Below are positions 46,447 to 58,419 of a stretch of DNA of 64,000 nucleotides, in pieces (position 1 is the stretch's first letter; the number at the start of each line of letters is the position of its first letter). The notes below the pieces were generated by a model that made no database searches, was not told where the DNA came from, and saw only the letters and a program-made list of their open reading frames with translations. The position numbers and the translations under genes were made by a program. The stretch is from Necropsobacter rosorum (GTDB lineage Bacteria > Pseudomonadota > Gammaproteobacteria > Enterobacterales > Pasteurellaceae), in NCBI GenBank assembly GCA_000751835.1, contig CCMQ01000002.1:1-64000 (forward strand). The letters run 5' to 3'.

Positions 46447-47829
46447 ATGATTAAACTTGATCTCAAACGCATTGCAGACATTCTGCATGCCGAATTAATC
46501 GGTGATGGCACGATCACCGTGGAAAATATCAGCACCGATACCCGCCGACAGACTGAGAACGGCTTATTTTTTGCCCTGCAAGGCGAAAAGTTCGATGCCC
46601 ATGCCTATCTTAACGCGGCGGTCGCACAAGGCTGCCGGGCTGTGGTGGTGCAGCGGCGCAGTGAGGTTGCCGCAGCGCAGCTTATCGTCGCCGATACCCG
46701 CCTGGCGCTGGGACGGCTGGCACAATGGCTGAAAGCGCATTTGAAGCCGAAAACCGTGGCGATTACCGGCTCGTCGGGGAAAACCTCGGTAAAAGAAATG
46801 ACCGCCTCGATCCTGCGTGAAAGTGCGGTCGATTCTGAAGCAGTTTTATTTACTCACGGCAATTTCAATAACGATATCGGTGTGCCGCTGACCTTATTGC
46901 GCTTAACCGAACGGCACCGTTTTGCGGTGATCGAACTGGGCGCGAATCATCCGGGCGAAATCGCCTATACCACCGAACTGGTGCGCCCGGATGCGGCGTT
47001 GGTCAACAATGTGGCGGCGGCGCATCTGGAAGGCTTCGGCAGCATTGACGGCGTGGCGCAGGCAAAAGGCGAAATCTATCGCGGCCTGGCGGCACAGGGC
47101 GTGGCGGTGATTAATCTGGATTGTCATTATCTGGCACGCTGGCAGGCGGATATCGGCACCCATCAAGTGCGGTCGTTTTCCGCCGACAATGCGCAGGCGG
47201 ATTATTATGCCGCGGACGTACATATCACGGAAAACGGTTCCGATTTTGTGTTGCACAGCCCGCAGGGACAAATTGCGATCCACCTGCCCTATTTAGGCGC
47301 ACACAATATCAGCAATGCGCTGGCGGCGGCGGCGCTGGCGATGAGCGTGGGCGCCGGTTTGGCCGACGTGAAACGGGGGCTGGAGCGCAAATCGCAGGTG
47401 AGCGGGCGTTTATTCCCGCTAACCCCTTGTCACAACCTGTTATTACTGGACGATACCTATAACGCCAATGTGGCTTCGCTGCGTTCTGCGATCAGCGTAT
47501 TACAAAAATATGCCGCGTTTCGCATTTTAGTTGTTGGTGATATGGCGGAATTAGGCGAAAATAGTCAACTTTGTCATCAGCAGGTGGCGGAGTTCGCCCG
47601 GGCGGCGAGACTGGAGGCGGTGGTCAGTTTCGGTGTGCAAAGCGCCGCTGTCTCGGCGGCCTGCGGCGGAACGCACTTTACCGATAAGGCGGCGCTGACG
47701 GCCTATGTTACGGCATTAATTCAGGATAAATTGAACGCCGATCAAAAAGTGGTTTTATTAGCAAAAGGATCACGCAGTATGCGAATGGAAGATGTGATCA
47801 ATTCATTAAAGGATAATTTTGTATGTTAG
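46447..47829 (+). CDS. murF: UDP-MurNAc-tripeptide:D-Ala-D-Ala ligase
   Basis: Last cytoplasmic ligase of the precursor pathway, adding D-Ala-D-Ala; 460 residues. P-loop [15 protein letters not shown] (about 102-116), [14 protein letters not shown] (about 160), and [14 protein letters not shown] (about 336) are Mur-ligase/MurF motifs. Two USS cores (46821 reading SAV; 47165 in another frame). The stop overlaps the mraY start by 7 bases. Shine-Dalgarno of murF is weak. Confidence 0.95.
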   Translation: MIKLDLKRIADILHAELIGDGTITVENISTDTRRQTENGLFFALQGEKFDAHAYLNAAVAQGCRAVVVQRRSEVAAAQLIVADTRLALGRLAQWLKAHLKPKTVAITGSSGKTSVKEMTASILRESAVDSEAVLFTHGNFNNDIGVPLTLLRLTERHRFAVIELGANHPGEIAYTTELVRPDAALVNNVAAAHLEGFGSIDGVAQAKGEIYRGLAAQGVAVINLDCHYLARWQADIGTHQVRSFSADNAQADYYAADVHITENGSDFVLHSPQGQIAIHLPYLGAHNISNALAAAALAMSVGAGLADVKRGLERKSQVSGRLFPLTPCHNLLLLDDTYNANVASLRSAISVLQKYAAFRILVVGDMAELGENSQLCHQQVAEFARAARLEAVVSFGVQSAAVSAACGGTHFTDKAALTAYVTALIQDKLNADQKVVLLAKGSRSMRMEDVINSLKDNFVC

Positions 47830-48905
47830 TCTGGCTGGCTGAATATTTGCAGCAATACCAAAGCGGGTTTAATGTGGTGTCGTACATTACGGTACGCGCA
47901 ATTCTGGCGTTACTGACCGCACTTTTACTGTCGTTATGGATCGGGCCGAAGGTGATTCGCCGCCTACAGATTCTGAAATTCGGTCAGGAAGTGCGCAACG
48001 ACGGGCCGGAAAGCCATTTAAGCAAAAAAGGCACGCCGACGATGGGCGGTATCATGATTTTATTCGCGATCGGTGTCAGCACGCTGTTATGGGCGAATTT
48101 AGCCAACCCGTATATCTGGTTCAGCCTGCTGGTTTTGTTCGGTTACGGTGCGGTCGGTTTTATTGATGATTACCGCAAAATTACGCGCAAAAATACCGAC
48201 GGGCTGATTGCGCGCTGGAAATATTTCTGGCTGTCCGCCATTGCGCTGGTTGCGGTGTTCGGCATGTATGCGGTGGGCAAAGACAGCGACGCCACCCGGC
48301 TGGTGGTGCCGTTTTTTAAAGAAGTGATGCCGCAATTGGGGCTGTTTTATATTATTCTGGCCTATTTTGTGATTGTCGGCACCAGTAACGCGGTTAACCT
48401 GACCGACGGTCTGGACGGTCTGGCGATTATGCCGACGGTGTTCGTGGCCGGCGCATTCGCTTTAATCGCATGGGCGACCGGCAATGTGGAATGGTCGAAA
48501 TATCTGTATATCCCGTATATTAAATATACCTCCGAGCTGGTGGTGTTCTGTACCGCCATTGTGGGCGCGGGATTGGGCTTTCTGTGGTTTAATACCTATC
48601 CGGCGCAGGTGTTTATGGGCGATGTGGGATCGCTGGCGCTCGGCGGCGCGCTGGGCGTGGTTGCGGTGTTGGTGCGGCAGGAATTTTTACTGGTGATTAT
48701 GGGCGGGGTATTTGTGATGGAAACCCTGTCGGTGATTTTGCAGGTGGGATCTTACAAACTGCGTAAACAACGTATTTTTCGTATGGCGCCGATTCATCAC
48801 CACTTTGAACTGAAAGGCTGGCCCGAGCCGCGGGTGATTATCCGCTTCTGGATTATTTCCCTGATGCTGGTGCTGCTGGGGCTGGTTACGCTGAAACTGC
48901 GTTAA
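47823..48905 (+). CDS. mraY: Phospho-MurNAc-pentapeptide translocase
   Basis: Inner-membrane enzyme making lipid I from UDP-MurNAc-pentapeptide and undecaprenyl phosphate; 360 residues with about ten hydrophobic helices. Catalytic aspartates lie in [12 protein letters not shown] (about 114-125) and [24 protein letters not shown] near 324-334 is the conserved cytoplasmic loop. Overlaps murF. USS at 47916-47924 reads TAL. Confidence 0.96.
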   Translation: MLVWLAEYLQQYQSGFNVVSYITVRAILALLTALLLSLWIGPKVIRRLQILKFGQEVRNDGPESHLSKKGTPTMGGIMILFAIGVSTLLWANLANPYIWFSLLVLFGYGAVGFIDDYRKITRKNTDGLIARWKYFWLSAIALVAVFGMYAVGKDSDATRLVVPFFKEVMPQLGLFYIILAYFVIVGTSNAVNLTDGLDGLAIMPTVFVAGAFALIAWATGNVEWSKYLYIPYIKYTSELVVFCTAIVGAGLGFLWFNTYPAQVFMGDVGSLALGGALGVVAVLVRQEFLLVIMGGVFVMETLSVILQVGSYKLRKQRIFRMAPIHHHFELKGWPEPRVIIRFWIISLMLVLLGLVTLKLR

Positions 48906-48915
48906 GAGAATCAAT

Positions 48916-50229
48916 ATGAATAATCAATATCGGAATAAAAATATCTGTGTGGTCGGTTTGGGTAAAACCGGCTTATCCTGTGTCGATTTTTTAACCGCGC
49001 AGCAAGCTCATGTCCGCGTGATTGATACGCGCCCCGCCCCGCCCGGCGCCGAACAACTGGACAGCGCCATTGCGCTGCACTGCGGCGGGCTGAATCAGCA
49101 GTGGTTGCTGGAAAGCGACATGATTGTGATAAGCCCCGGACTGGCGGTAAAAACGCCGGAAATTCAGACCGCACTTCAGGCCGGTGTGGAAGTGGTGGGC
49201 GATATTGAATTATTCTGCCGTGCGGCGGACAAACCGATTGTGGCGATTACCGGCTCAAACGGTAAAAGCACGGTAACCACGTTAGTGGCCGAAATGGCGA
49301 AAGCGGCGGGAATTCGCGTCGGTATGGGCGGGAATATCGGCATTCCGGCACTTTCTCTGCTGCAACAGGATTATCAGCTTTATGTGCTGGAATTATCCAG
49401 TTTTCAGCTGGAAACCACCTACAGCCTGCATGCGGCGGCGGCCACCGTGCTGAATGTGACGGAAGATCACATGAACCGCTATACCGATTTGCAGGATTAT
49501 CGCCGGGCGAAATTAACCATCTATGCGCATTGTCAAACCGCGGTAGTCAACGGTGACGATCCGCTTACCCGGGAAGATAACGGACAAACGGCGCAAAAAC
49601 AGGTCAGTTTTGCCGAACAGAATGCAGATTACTGGCTGAAAAGCGAAAACGGCAAACAGTATTTAATGGCGCATGATGAGATGATTCTGCCGTGCGACGA
49701 AGTCCGGCTGACCGGGCGGCACAATCTGATGAATGCGCTGGCCGCGGCAGCGCTGGCACAGGCGGTGGGTATCGATTTACACGCAATTCGCACCGCACTT
49801 CGCAGTTTCGGCGGGCTGGATCACCGTTTTCAGTTAGCGCATTTGGCACAGGGCGTGCGCTGGATTAACGATTCCAAAGCCACTAATGTGGGCAGCACCG
49901 TGGCGGCGCTGACCGGCTTGCAAGTGGCGGGCAATTTATATTTATTGCTGGGCGGTGACGGTAAAGGGGCGGATTTTTCGCCGTTGGCGACATTGCTGAA
50001 CAAACCGCATATTTATTGTTACTGTTTCGGGCGGGACGGCGCGCAGTTAGCCGAATTATCCGCGCAGAGCCGTTTGTTCGATACCATGCAGCAGGCGATT
50101 GAAAGCCTGCGCCCGGCATTAAAAGCGGGTGATATGGTATTATTATCGCCGGCCTGCGCCAGTTTGGATCAATTCGCATCCTTTGAACAGCGCGGAGCGG
50201 AATTTACCCGTTTGGCAAAATTAAGTTAG
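48916..50229 (+). CDS. murD: UDP-MurNAc-L-Ala:D-glutamate ligase
   Basis: Adds D-glutamate to UDP-MurNAc-L-alanine in the cytoplasm; 437 residues, near E. coli 438. An N-terminal UMP-binding fold (VVGLGKTGLSCVDFL) is followed by P-loop AITGSNGKSTVTTLV (about 112-126), NVTEDHMNRY and the C-terminal NDSKATNVGSTVAAL motif. It begins 10 bases after mraY and carries USS at 49168 and 49792, both reading TAL. Confidence 0.95.
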   Translation: MNNQYRNKNICVVGLGKTGLSCVDFLTAQQAHVRVIDTRPAPPGAEQLDSAIALHCGGLNQQWLLESDMIVISPGLAVKTPEIQTALQAGVEVVGDIELFCRAADKPIVAITGSNGKSTVTTLVAEMAKAAGIRVGMGGNIGIPALSLLQQDYQLYVLELSSFQLETTYSLHAAAATVLNVTEDHMNRYTDLQDYRRAKLTIYAHCQTAVVNGDDPLTREDNGQTAQKQVSFAEQNADYWLKSENGKQYLMAHDEMILPCDEVRLTGRHNLMNALAAAALAQAVGIDLHAIRTALRSFGGLDHRFQLAHLAQGVRWINDSKATNVGSTVAALTGLQVAGNLYLLLGGDGKGADFSPLATLLNKPHIYCYCFGRDGAQLAELSAQSRLFDTMQQAIESLRPALKAGDMVLLSPACASLDQFASFEQRGAEFTRLAKLS

Positions 50230-50239
50230 AGTCAGGTTA

Positions 50240-51430
50240 ATGCGGTTTATCGAGAATTTTAAACAGAACTACCAACATTGGACGAGACTGGCGCCGGCTA
50301 ATTTACTGTATGATCGGGCGCTGTTCTGGTTATTTATCAGTTTATTGTTGATCGGTCTGGTGGCGGTGTCTTCCGCTTCCATTCCGGTGGGAACCCGGCT
50401 GTTCAACGATTCTTTCTATTTTGCCAAACGCGATGCGCTGTATGTGGTGATTTCCATTGTCGCCTGCTATACCTTTTTACAGGTTCCGATGGACAGCTGG
50501 CAAAAATATCACGCTTATATTTTCTGGAGTGCGATGTTTTTGCTGGTGCTGGTGCTGATTCCCGGCATCGGGGCGAAAATCAACGGCGCGCGGCGCTGGA
50601 TTCCGCTGGTTTTCTTTAATTTTCAACCGGCCGAATTTGCCAAACTGGCGCTGACCTGCTTTCTGGCCAGCTATTTTACCCGCCGTTATGATGAAGTGCG
50701 CAGCAAGCGGCTAAGCGCATTTAAACCGATGATTGTCATGGGGCTGCTGGGCGGCTTGTTATTATTACAGCCGGATCTGGGCAGCACCATTGTGTTGTTT
50801 ATTATTACCTTCGGGCTGCTGTTTATTGCCGGCGCGAATTTCTGGCAATTTGTTGCGCTGGGCTTTTCCGGCGTGTTGTTGATCTTGTGGCTGGCGGTGT
50901 CGTCCGCTTATCGACTGAAACGATTGACCGGGTTTATGGATCCTTTTCAGGACCCGTACGGTACCGGTTTCCAGTTATCCAATTCCCTCATGGCGTTCGG
51001 GCGCGGTGAATTCAGCGGCGAAGGGCTGGGCAATTCCATTCAGAAGCTGGAATATTTGCCGGAAGCCCATACCGACTTTGTGATGGCGGTCATCGGCGAG
51101 GAATTCGGTTTTATCGGCATTTTTTTTGTAATTGTGTTATTGGCGCTGTTAGTGTTCAGAGCGATGAAAATCGGGCGTGAATCGTTACAACTGGAGCAGC
51201 GTTTTAAAGGCTTTTTCGCATTCGGCGTCAGTTTCTGGATTTTTTTTCAGGGCTTTGTCAATCTGGGCATGGCATTAGGGCTATTGCCGACCAAAGGGCT
51301 GACTTTTCCGCTGGTCAGTTACGGCGGTTCGAGCTTGATTATTATGTCGATCACGATCGGCGTGTTATTGCGTATCGACCATGAAAACCGTTTAATGCGC
51401 GGCGGTCAGGCACGTTTGCGGGATGATTAA
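50240..51430 (+). CDS. ftsW: Septal peptidoglycan polymerase FtsW
   Basis: SEDS-family glycosyltransferase that polymerises lipid II at the septum with FtsI; 396 residues with about ten hydrophobic helices. [12 protein letters not shown]-type [25 protein letters not shown] (about 113-138), [11 protein letters not shown] and [23 protein letters not shown] (about 349-371) are the conserved SEDS segments. It starts 10 bases after murD, and murG begins at its end. Confidence 0.95.
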   Translation: MRFIENFKQNYQHWTRLAPANLLYDRALFWLFISLLLIGLVAVSSASIPVGTRLFNDSFYFAKRDALYVVISIVACYTFLQVPMDSWQKYHAYIFWSAMFLLVLVLIPGIGAKINGARRWIPLVFFNFQPAEFAKLALTCFLASYFTRRYDEVRSKRLSAFKPMIVMGLLGGLLLLQPDLGSTIVLFIITFGLLFIAGANFWQFVALGFSGVLLILWLAVSSAYRLKRLTGFMDPFQDPYGTGFQLSNSLMAFGRGEFSGEGLGNSIQKLEYLPEAHTDFVMAVIGEEFGFIGIFFVIVLLALLVFRAMKIGRESLQLEQRFKGFFAFGVSFWIFFQGFVNLGMALGLLPTKGLTFPLVSYGGSSLIIMSITIGVLLRIDHENRLMRGGQARLRDD

Positions 51431-51440
51431 GGAAAATATT

Positions 51441-52502
51441 GTGGTACAGGAAACAAACAAAAAATTACTCATCATGGCCGGCGGTACCGGCGGACATGTT
51501 TTTCCCGCGATTGCCGTGGCGCAATATTTACAGCGGCAAGGCTGGGAGATTTGCTGGCTGGGTACGCAAGACCGTATGGAGGCGCAGCTGGTGCCGAAAT
51601 ACGGCATTCCGATTCGGTTTATTCAGATTTCAGGGTTGCGCGGAAAAGGAATCAAAGCCTTGCTGGCCGCGCCGTTTGCCATTTGCAGAGCGGTATTGCA
51701 GGCGCGCAGCATTATTCGTGACTATCGCCCCGATGCGGTATTGGGCATGGGCGGTTATGTATCCGGGCCGGGTGGAATTGCGGCGAAACTTTGCGGCGTA
51801 CCTATTGTACTGCACGAACAAAATGCGGTGGCCGGGCTGACCAATCATTGGCTGGCTAAAATCGCGAAGCGTGTATTGCAGGCATTTCCTACGGCGTTTG
51901 CGCAGGCAAAGACGGTGGGGAATCCGGTGCGACAGGATTTCTTCGCACAGCCGTCACCACAGCAGCGTTTTGCCGGGCGCAGCGGCAAATTGCGAGTGCT
52001 GGTGGTCGGCGGCAGTCAGGGCGCAAGAGTGCTGAACCTTACTATGCCGGCGGTGGTTTCGCATCTGGCGGACAAACTTGAAGTGCGTCATCAGGTGGGC
52101 GCCGGAGCGGCGCAACAGATCCGCGCCCTTTATCCGTCTGATGCGCCGGTTGAAATCAGCGAGTTTATTGATGATATGGCGCAGGCATATGCTTGGGCGG
52201 ATATCGTTATCTGCCGTTCCGGCGCGTTGACCGTGTGTGAACTGGCGGCAGTCGGGGCGGCGGCGATTTTCGTGCCGTTTCAGCATAAGGATCAGCAGCA
52301 GTATCTCAATGCGAAATATCTGGCCGATGCGGGAGCGGCGGAAATTATTCAGCAAAGCGATTTGAATGCCGACAGAGTAGTGCAGCTATTAACCCGTCTT
52401 GATCGCGAACAATTACTGGCTATGGCGATCAACGCAAAAGCCATGTCGGCACCGCGTGCGGCGGAGTATGTCGCACAGGCGGTTATTGAAGTGACAAATT
52501 AA
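51441..52502 (+). CDS. murG: Lipid II synthase (MurG glycosyltransferase)
   Basis: Membrane-associated GT28 enzyme adding GlcNAc to lipid I; 353 residues (E. coli 355). [15 protein letters not shown] near the N-terminus, [14 protein letters not shown] near 100, [16 protein letters not shown] and [15 protein letters not shown] are family motifs. I prefer GTG 51441, preceded by TAAGGA and giving the usual short N-terminus; ATG 51423, overlapping ftsW by 8 bases, is possible and would add six residues. Confidence 0.94.
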   Translation: MVQETNKKLLIMAGGTGGHVFPAIAVAQYLQRQGWEICWLGTQDRMEAQLVPKYGIPIRFIQISGLRGKGIKALLAAPFAICRAVLQARSIIRDYRPDAVLGMGGYVSGPGGIAAKLCGVPIVLHEQNAVAGLTNHWLAKIAKRVLQAFPTAFAQAKTVGNPVRQDFFAQPSPQQRFAGRSGKLRVLVVGGSQGARVLNLTMPAVVSHLADKLEVRHQVGAGAAQQIRALYPSDAPVEISEFIDDMAQAYAWADIVICRSGALTVCELAAVGAAAIFVPFQHKDQQQYLNAKYLADAGAAEIIQQSDLNADRVVQLLTRLDREQLLAMAINAKAMSAPRAAEYVAQAVIEVTN

Positions 52503-52523
52503 GCAGGAATCAGGAATAAATTA

Positions 52524-53960
52524 ATGAAAGATTTTCAACAACGGGTGAGACAAACCGTGCCGGGAATGCGTCGGGTACGCCAAATTCATTTTGTCGGTAT
52601 CGGCGGCGCCGGTATGGGCGGAATTGCGGAAGTATTATTAAATGAAGGTTATCTGGTAACCGGTTCGGATATTGCGGAAAGTGCGGTCACAAATCGGTTA
52701 GTTTCTTTAGGTGCGAAAGTGTATTTTTCCCATGCGGCAAGCAATGTGGAAGGCGCCAGCGTGGTGGTGGTGTCCAGCGCGATTAAAGCGGATAATCTGG
52801 AAGTCATCGCGGCGCACGAAAAGCGGATTCCGGTTATTCAGCGCGCGCAGATGCTGGCGGAAATTATGCGTTTCCGTCACGGTATCGCCATTGCAGGAAC
52901 CCACGGCAAAACCACGACAACGGCGATGATTTCCATGATTTATGCGCAGGCCGGTCTGGATCCGACCTTTGTCAACGGCGGGTTGGTAAAATCTGCCGGG
53001 GCGAATGCGCATTTAGGCTGTAGCCGTTATTTGATCGCGGAAGCGGACGAAAGCGATGCGTCGTTCCTGCACTTACAGCCGATGGTCTCGGTGGTGACAA
53101 ATATTGAGCCGGATCATATGGATACCTATCACGGTGATTTTGAAGAAATGAAACAAACCTATGTGAATTTTCTGCATAATTTGCCGTTTTACGGTTTGGC
53201 GGTGCTGTGCGCCGATGATCCGGTTTTACATGAATTGATCCCGCAGGTCGGCCGTCAGGTGGTCACCTACGGTTTCAGCGAAAAGGCGGATTACCGCATT
53301 GAAAATTATCGTCAGAGCGGTTTTCGCGGCTATTATACGGTGGTGACGCCGGCGGGAAAATCCATTGAGGTATTGCTCAATGTGCCGGGGCGACACAATG
53401 CCTTGAATGCGACGGCCGCGCTGGCGGTGGCGAAAGAAGAAGGCATCGGCGATGATGCGATTCTGATTGCGCTGGCAGATTTTCAGGGCGCGGGGCGTCG
53501 TTTCGATCAGCTGGGTAAATTTAGCCGTCCGAACGGTAACGTGATGCTGGTGGACGATTACGGTCATCACCCGACGGAAGTGGAAGTGACCATCGAAGCC
53601 GCGCGTCAGGGCTGGGGCAATAAGCGTATTGTAATGATTTTTCAACCGCACCGCTATTCGCGCACCAGAGATTTATTTGACGATTTTGTCCGTGTGCTGT
53701 CGCAGGTGGATGTGCTGATTATGCTGGATGTTTATGCGGCGGGAGAACAGCCGATTGCCGGGGCGGACAGCCGTTCCTTATGCCGTTCGATTCGTAATCT
53801 GGGCAAGGTGGATCCGATTTTTGTGGCGGATCATGCGCAGCTGGCGGAGATTCTTGATCAGGTGATACAGGAGGGCGACCTGATTCTTGCGCAGGGTGCG
53901 GGGGATGTGAGTAAATTATCCCGTCGCTTAATGACAAAATGGACGGCGGAACAATTGTAA
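52524..53960 (+). CDS. murC: UDP-MurNAc:L-alanine ligase
   Basis: First Mur ligase, adding L-alanine to UDP-MurNAc; 478 residues. [17 protein letters not shown] (about 21-37) binds [16 protein letters not shown] (about 123-135) is the P-loop, [11 protein letters not shown] follows, and [19 protein letters not shown] (about 343-361) is the C-terminal motif. USS at 52679 reads SAV. It lies between murG and ddlB in the standard order. Confidence 0.96.
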   Translation: MKDFQQRVRQTVPGMRRVRQIHFVGIGGAGMGGIAEVLLNEGYLVTGSDIAESAVTNRLVSLGAKVYFSHAASNVEGASVVVVSSAIKADNLEVIAAHEKRIPVIQRAQMLAEIMRFRHGIAIAGTHGKTTTTAMISMIYAQAGLDPTFVNGGLVKSAGANAHLGCSRYLIAEADESDASFLHLQPMVSVVTNIEPDHMDTYHGDFEEMKQTYVNFLHNLPFYGLAVLCADDPVLHELIPQVGRQVVTYGFSEKADYRIENYRQSGFRGYYTVVTPAGKSIEVLLNVPGRHNALNATAALAVAKEEGIGDDAILIALADFQGAGRRFDQLGKFSRPNGNVMLVDDYGHHPTEVEVTIEAARQGWGNKRIVMIFQPHRYSRTRDLFDDFVRVLSQVDVLIMLDVYAAGEQPIAGADSRSLCRSIRNLGKVDPIFVADHAQLAEILDQVIQEGDLILAQGAGDVSKLSRRLMTKWTAEQL

Positions 53961-53975
53961 TAAGTGGAATAAGCA

Positions 53976-54905
53976 ATGAAAAAAGCATTAAAACAACAAA
54001 AAATCGCAGTATTGCTGGGCGGCACGTCGGCGGAGCGCGAAGTATCGCTCAGTTCGGGCAATGCGGTGTTAACGGCATTGAAGAATCAGGGATTCGACGC
54101 CCACCCGATCGACCCGAAAACCTTTCCGGTCGCTACGCTAAAACAACAGGGGTTTGAGCGAGTATTTAATATCTTACACGGCCGCGGCGGCGAAGACGGC
54201 ACCATGCAGGGCTTGCTGGAACAAATCGGCGTACCTTATACCGGCTGCGGAGTGATGGCGTCGGCGCTGACCATGGATAAACTGCGCACCAAAATGCTGT
54301 GGAAAGCCTTTGGCTTGCCGGTGGCGGAGATGGAAATCGTGACGAGAGCCGGTCTGTCAGAACTAAATCCGGCGGCAATTGTCGAAAAATTAGGATTGCC
54401 GCTGATGGTGAAACCGTCGCTGGAAGGCTCCAGTGTAGGGATGACGAAGGTCAAAACGCTGGAAACGCTGAAAAGTGCGGTGGAATTTGCGTTAAAATAT
54501 GACGATACGGTATTGATTGAGGAATGGCTGGCGGGGGATGAATTTACCGTGCCGGTGCTGGATAACGAAGTGCTGCCGTCGATTAAAATTGTGCCGGAAG
54601 GCGAATTTTATGACTATGAAGCCAAATACCTTTCGGATAATACGCAGTATTTTTGTCCGGCAGGCTTAAGCGACGAACGCGAGCAGGAATTGCGTCAATT
54701 AGTGAAAAAAGCTTATGATGCGGTAGGTTGCCGCGGCTGGAGCCGAATTGACGTAATGACCGATGGACAGGGACGTTTCCGTTTGGTTGAAGTGAATACC
54801 AACCCGGGGATGACCAGTCACAGTTTGTTTCCCAAATCGGCGGCGGCGGCGGGATATTCCTTTGAACAGCTGGTCGTCAGAGTGCTGGAGCTCAGTGTTG
54901 AATGA
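53976..54905 (+). CDS. ddlB: D-alanine:D-alanine ligase
   Basis: ATP-grasp ligase making D-Ala-D-Ala for MurF; 309 residues (E. coli DdlB 306). [14 protein letters not shown] near residue 16, [15 protein letters not shown] near 68, [16 protein letters not shown] near 147 and [16 protein letters not shown] near 271 are diagnostic. The stop overlaps the ftsQ start (ATGA at 54902-54905), implying coupled translation. USS at 54473 reads KSAV. Confidence 0.95.
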   Translation: MKKALKQQKIAVLLGGTSAEREVSLSSGNAVLTALKNQGFDAHPIDPKTFPVATLKQQGFERVFNILHGRGGEDGTMQGLLEQIGVPYTGCGVMASALTMDKLRTKMLWKAFGLPVAEMEIVTRAGLSELNPAAIVEKLGLPLMVKPSLEGSSVGMTKVKTLETLKSAVEFALKYDDTVLIEEWLAGDEFTVPVLDNEVLPSIKIVPEGEFYDYEAKYLSDNTQYFCPAGLSDEREQELRQLVKKAYDAVGCRGWSRIDVMTDGQGRFRLVEVNTNPGMTSHSLFPKSAAAAGYSFEQLVVRVLELSVE

Positions 54906-55669
54906 ATGTATTACGGCATAAAACCTCGCAGGGAATCAGAACGGGTACACCGAAATCGCGGTTTTTTGTGCAGATAAAACCCTTAGTTGTGCTATTATGC
55001 CTGGGTCTGTTGTTTTATGCTTATTCTAACCGGCAGGATTGGCTGGAAGCGTTGGATGACCGACCGATAAGCGCCTTTGCTTTGGTCGGTGCGCCGAACT
55101 TCACCACCGATACGGATGTGCGGGAAACCTTGCTGAAAATGGGCGGATTAAAAGGTTTTTTCGGGCAGAATATGGATGTGGTGCGGGATCAAATTCAGAC
55201 CATGCCTTGGATCAAAGATGTGGTGGTGCGTAAAATCTGGCCCGATCGCTTAAGCATTCTGGTCAGTGAATATACTCCGGTGGCGGTTTGGAATGAAACG
55301 GAGTTTTTATCCGCTGACGGCGTGGTGTTTAAATTGCCGATGGAAAAAGTAAAACAGACGAATTTACCCCGCTTGTCCGGCCCGGATTACCAAAGTGCGG
55401 TTGTGCTCGGTGCCTGGAATAAAATTTATAATGACTTTAAATCCAAAGGGCTGGTTGTCAAAGCCGTGGCGATTGACGCCAGAGGTTCGTGGCAGGTTGT
55501 GTTGGATAATGACGTCACCTTAAAGTTAGGACGCGGCGAGTGGAAAACAAAACTGGATCGCTTTGCGACGATTTACCCGCAGATCGAGGTGCCGGAGCAT
55601 AAAAAATTGTCTTATGTGGATTTGCGATACGGCGTCGGTGCCGCGGTGGGAATGGTTGATGCGGATTAG
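54902..55669 (+). CDS. ftsQ: Cell division protein FtsQ
   Basis: Bitopic inner-membrane division protein linking early and late divisome proteins; 255 residues. A basic cytoplasmic start, one membrane helix ([15 protein letters not shown], about 29-43), then a periplasmic POTRA domain (about 55-125) and beta domain with [20 protein letters not shown]. It overlaps ddlB by 4 bases and precedes ftsA. Confidence 0.92.
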   Translation: MNVLRHKTSQGIRTGTPKSRFFVQIKPLVVLLCLGLLFYAYSNRQDWLEALDDRPISAFALVGAPNFTTDTDVRETLLKMGGLKGFFGQNMDVVRDQIQTMPWIKDVVVRKIWPDRLSILVSEYTPVAVWNETEFLSADGVVFKLPMEKVKQTNLPRLSGPDYQSAVVLGAWNKIYNDFKSKGLVVKAVAIDARGSWQVVLDNDVTLKLGRGEWKTKLDRFATIYPQIEVPEHKKLSYVDLRYGVGAAVGMVDAD

Positions 55670-55703
55670 GGCATAATTACAGTGAATAGTGCGAAGTTAT
55701 AAC

Positions 55704-56981
55704 ATGGCTAAAATTGTGGAATCAAAAACTATTGTAGGATTAGAAGTCGGTACTTCTAAAGTCGTGGCGGTTGTCGGTGAAGTCTTACCCGACGGTGTGG
55801 TGAATGTGCTTGGGGTGGGCAGTTGTCCGTCCAAAGGCATTGATAAGGGTAGCATTACCGATTTAAGTGCGGTCGTAAATTCCATTCAGCGTGCGATTGA
55901 AGCGGCCGAGTCGGTTGCCGATTGCCAGATTATGAGCGTGACGCTGGCGATTACCGGGGAACATATTCAAAGCCTGAATGAAAGCGGTTTCGTTCCGATT
56001 GCGGAAGGTGAGGTGACCCAGGATGAGATCGATTCCGCCATGCATACGGCAAGTTCGGTCAAAATGGGCGAAGGGTTGTCTTTACTGCATATTATTCCGC
56101 AGGAATATGCCGTGGATAAACAGGTTAATATTAAAGATCCGCTCGGTCTGCAAGGGGTTCGCTTAAAAGCGCAGGCGCATTTAATCGCCTGTCATCAGGA
56201 TTGGCTGAATAATCTGAAAAAAGCGGTCGAACGTTGTAAATTAAAGGTGGATAAAATCGTTTATTCCGGCGTTGCATCCGGTTATTCCGTCTTGACCGAA
56301 GACGAAAAGGATTTAGGCGTCTGTCTGATCGATTTCGGTGCCGGTACCATGGATATAGTGGTTTATACCAACGGCGCACTGCGATTCAGTAAGGTGATAC
56401 CTTACGCCGGCAACCGCGTTACTGATGATATCGCCTATGCTTGCGAAACCTCGAGAATGGAGGCGGAACGGATTAAAGTCAATTACAGCAGCGCGTGGAA
56501 CCCGCCGACCACGCATGCGGAGAAAAAAATTGAAGTCGCCGGTATCGGCGGCCGTACGCCGCGGGTGTTGACCAAGGAACAGTTGTCGGTGGCAACGTCC
56601 GCACGTTATGAAGAATTACTGGGATTGGTGCGCAATGAATTAAACCAATTGCAGTATGAACTTGAAAGTAAGCAGATGAAATTCGAGTTGATTGCCGGTA
56701 TTGTGATTACCGGCGGCGGTGCGCAAATTGAAGATCTGAAACTCTGTGCCGGCAAAGTATTCGGCACGCAGGTTCGCATCGGCAGCCCGATGAATATCAC
56801 CGGTCTGACCGATTATGTGAATAAACCGCAGTATTCCACGGTTGTCGGATTATTGCAGTATAACCATAATAATGAAGACGAAAGTCCGATTAATGATCAT
56901 TATGGTTCGGAAGATAGTTTTTGGGGTTCGACCTGGTCAGGGCTGAAAAAAATTATGAATAAAGTGCGCTCAGAATTTTGA
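55704..56981 (+). CDS. ftsA: Cell division actin-like protein FtsA
   Basis: Actin-like ATPase that tethers FtsZ to the membrane through a C-terminal amphipathic helix and recruits the divisome; 425 residues (E. coli 420). [17 protein letters not shown] near 13, [15 protein letters not shown] near 207, and [11 protein letters not shown] near 333 are the nucleotide-binding motifs. The C-terminus ([15 protein letters not shown]) is an amphipathic targeting helix. ATG 55704 gives MAKIVESK; an in-frame GTG five codons upstream is not needed. Shine-Dalgarno is poor, so expression may depend on coupling to ftsQ. USS at 55865 reads LSAVV. Confidence 0.95.
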   Translation: MAKIVESKTIVGLEVGTSKVVAVVGEVLPDGVVNVLGVGSCPSKGIDKGSITDLSAVVNSIQRAIEAAESVADCQIMSVTLAITGEHIQSLNESGFVPIAEGEVTQDEIDSAMHTASSVKMGEGLSLLHIIPQEYAVDKQVNIKDPLGLQGVRLKAQAHLIACHQDWLNNLKKAVERCKLKVDKIVYSGVASGYSVLTEDEKDLGVCLIDFGAGTMDIVVYTNGALRFSKVIPYAGNRVTDDIAYACETSRMEAERIKVNYSSAWNPPTTHAEKKIEVAGIGGRTPRVLTKEQLSVATSARYEELLGLVRNELNQLQYELESKQMKFELIAGIVITGGGAQIEDLKLCAGKVFGTQVRIGSPMNITGLTDYVNKPQYSTVVGLLQYNHNNEDESPINDHYGSEDSFWGSTWSGLKKIMNKVRSEF

Positions 56982-57031
56982 GAATTTCGATTTTTCATCT
57001 ACAATAAGAGCAATTTAAGTTTTAATTTTGC

Positions 57032-57049
57032 GCCAATCCGAGAATTGGC
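57032..57049 (+). other. Hairpin in the ftsZ leader
   Basis: GCCAAT (57032-57037) pairs with ATTGGC (57044-57049) around CCGAGA, 6 bases before the ftsZ Shine-Dalgarno GGAGAA. It could affect ribosome access or message stability. It lies in the only sizeable gap (85 bases) between ftsA and ftsZ. Confidence 0.4.
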
Positions 57050-57066
57050 ATTGACGGAGAATAAAT

Positions 57067-58374
57067 ATGTTTGAACCGGTTGATTACGATCTTGGCGATA
57101 TGAACGGTGCGCTTATCAAAGTTGTTGGTGTCGGCGGCGGCGGCGGTAACGCGGTGAATCATATGGTCGCTAATATGATTAAAAATAATATTGGCGGTAC
57201 GGTCATCGATAGCGACGAACTTGTTTATCCGACACCGGAAGATGAACACGGCAGAATTATTTTCTACGCGGTCAATACGGATGCGCAGGCATTGCGTAAA
57301 AGTAATGTACAGCAAACGGTGCAAATCGGTGGCGAAACCACCAAAGGATTAGGTGCCGGTGCGAATCCGAATGTCGGCCGCAAAGCGGCGGAAGACGATC
57401 AGGAAGCTATCCGTGCAATGCTGGAAGGTGCCGACATGGTGTTTATCGCTGCCGGTATGGGCGGCGGTACCGGAACCGGTGCGGCGCCGATTGTTGCGCA
57501 AATTGCCAAAGAATTAGGTATTCTGACTGTTGCGGTGGTGACTAAACCGTTCTCTTTCGAAGGGAAAAAACGCATGCAGTTTGCCGAAATGGGAATTAAG
57601 GAATTATCCAAGCATGTGGATTCCCTGATTATCATTCCTAATGAAAAATTATTAAAAGTACTGGGTAAAAATATCAGTTTACTGAATGCATTTGCGGCAG
57701 CGAACGATATTTTACGCAATGCGGTAACCGGTATTTCCGATATGATTACCTCGCCGGGCTTAATTAATGTGGACTTTGCCGATGTGCGTACCGTTATGTC
57801 GGAAATGGGCCGTGCGATGATGGGATCCGGCGTGGCGCAAGGTGCGGCGACTGACGGCCGAGCGGAAAAAGCGGCGCAAGATGCGGTGGCCAGTCCGTTA
57901 CTGGAAGATGTGGATTTATCCGGTGCGCGCGGCGTACTTGTGAATATTACTGCCGGGATGGATCTCGGTCTGGACGAATTCTATACTGTCGGCGATACTA
58001 TCCGGGCTTTTGCTTCTGATGAAGCGACGGTTGTGGTGGGTACCACATTAGTACCGGAAATGGTTGATGAAATTCGGGTGACGATTGTAGCCACCGGTAT
58101 CGGCGATATTGAAGGGCCGGATATTCAGATTATGCCGCGTACCCAAGGCGTGTCGCAACCGATGGGACAGGCGAATGCAAAACCGAATCAGGGCGGTTTC
58201 GGACAGTACGGTCAAAACGCGTCAACCCATGGACAGGAACAAGTGCCGAATCGGCCGGCTAATCTTGCCGATCGCAATATTTTGGACACGCCGATTACGG
58301 ACAGACTGAACTCGCTGAAAAAAGACGAGAACCTGTTTAACGCGGCAAATTTTATACGTCACCCTGAAAAATAG
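57067..58374 (+). CDS. ftsZ: Tubulin-like GTPase of the division ring, with H1-S2 insertion
   Basis: GTPase that polymerises into the Z ring at midcell; 435 residues against about 383 in E. coli. The GTP site is intact: [17 protein letters not shown] (17-33), [12 protein letters not shown] (about 134-145), and the T7 loop [11 protein letters not shown] with catalytic Asp. Between helix H1 and strand S2 (about residues 38-64) there is an insertion of roughly 23 residues relative to E. coli. The C-terminal linker is rich in Gln and Asn, and the end ([13 protein letters not shown]) is not the usual DIPAFLR-type FtsA/ZipA-binding peptide. Start ATG has GGAGAA 6 bases upstream. Confidence 0.97.
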   Translation: MFEPVDYDLGDMNGALIKVVGVGGGGGNAVNHMVANMIKNNIGGTVIDSDELVYPTPEDEHGRIIFYAVNTDAQALRKSNVQQTVQIGGETTKGLGAGANPNVGRKAAEDDQEAIRAMLEGADMVFIAAGMGGGTGTGAAPIVAQIAKELGILTVAVVTKPFSFEGKKRMQFAEMGIKELSKHVDSLIIIPNEKLLKVLGKNISLLNAFAAANDILRNAVTGISDMITSPGLINVDFADVRTVMSEMGRAMMGSGVAQGAATDGRAEKAAQDAVASPLLEDVDLSGARGVLVNITAGMDLGLDEFYTVGDTIRAFASDEATVVVGTTLVPEMVDEIRVTIVATGIGDIEGPDIQIMPRTQGVSQPMGQANAKPNQGGFGQYGQNASTHGQEQVPNRPANLADRNILDTPITDRLNSLKKDENLFNAANFIRHPEK

Positions 58375-58419
58375 AGTTTATATATTAATCTTGTTGTTTA
58401 ACAATGGGTTAAAAAAATT

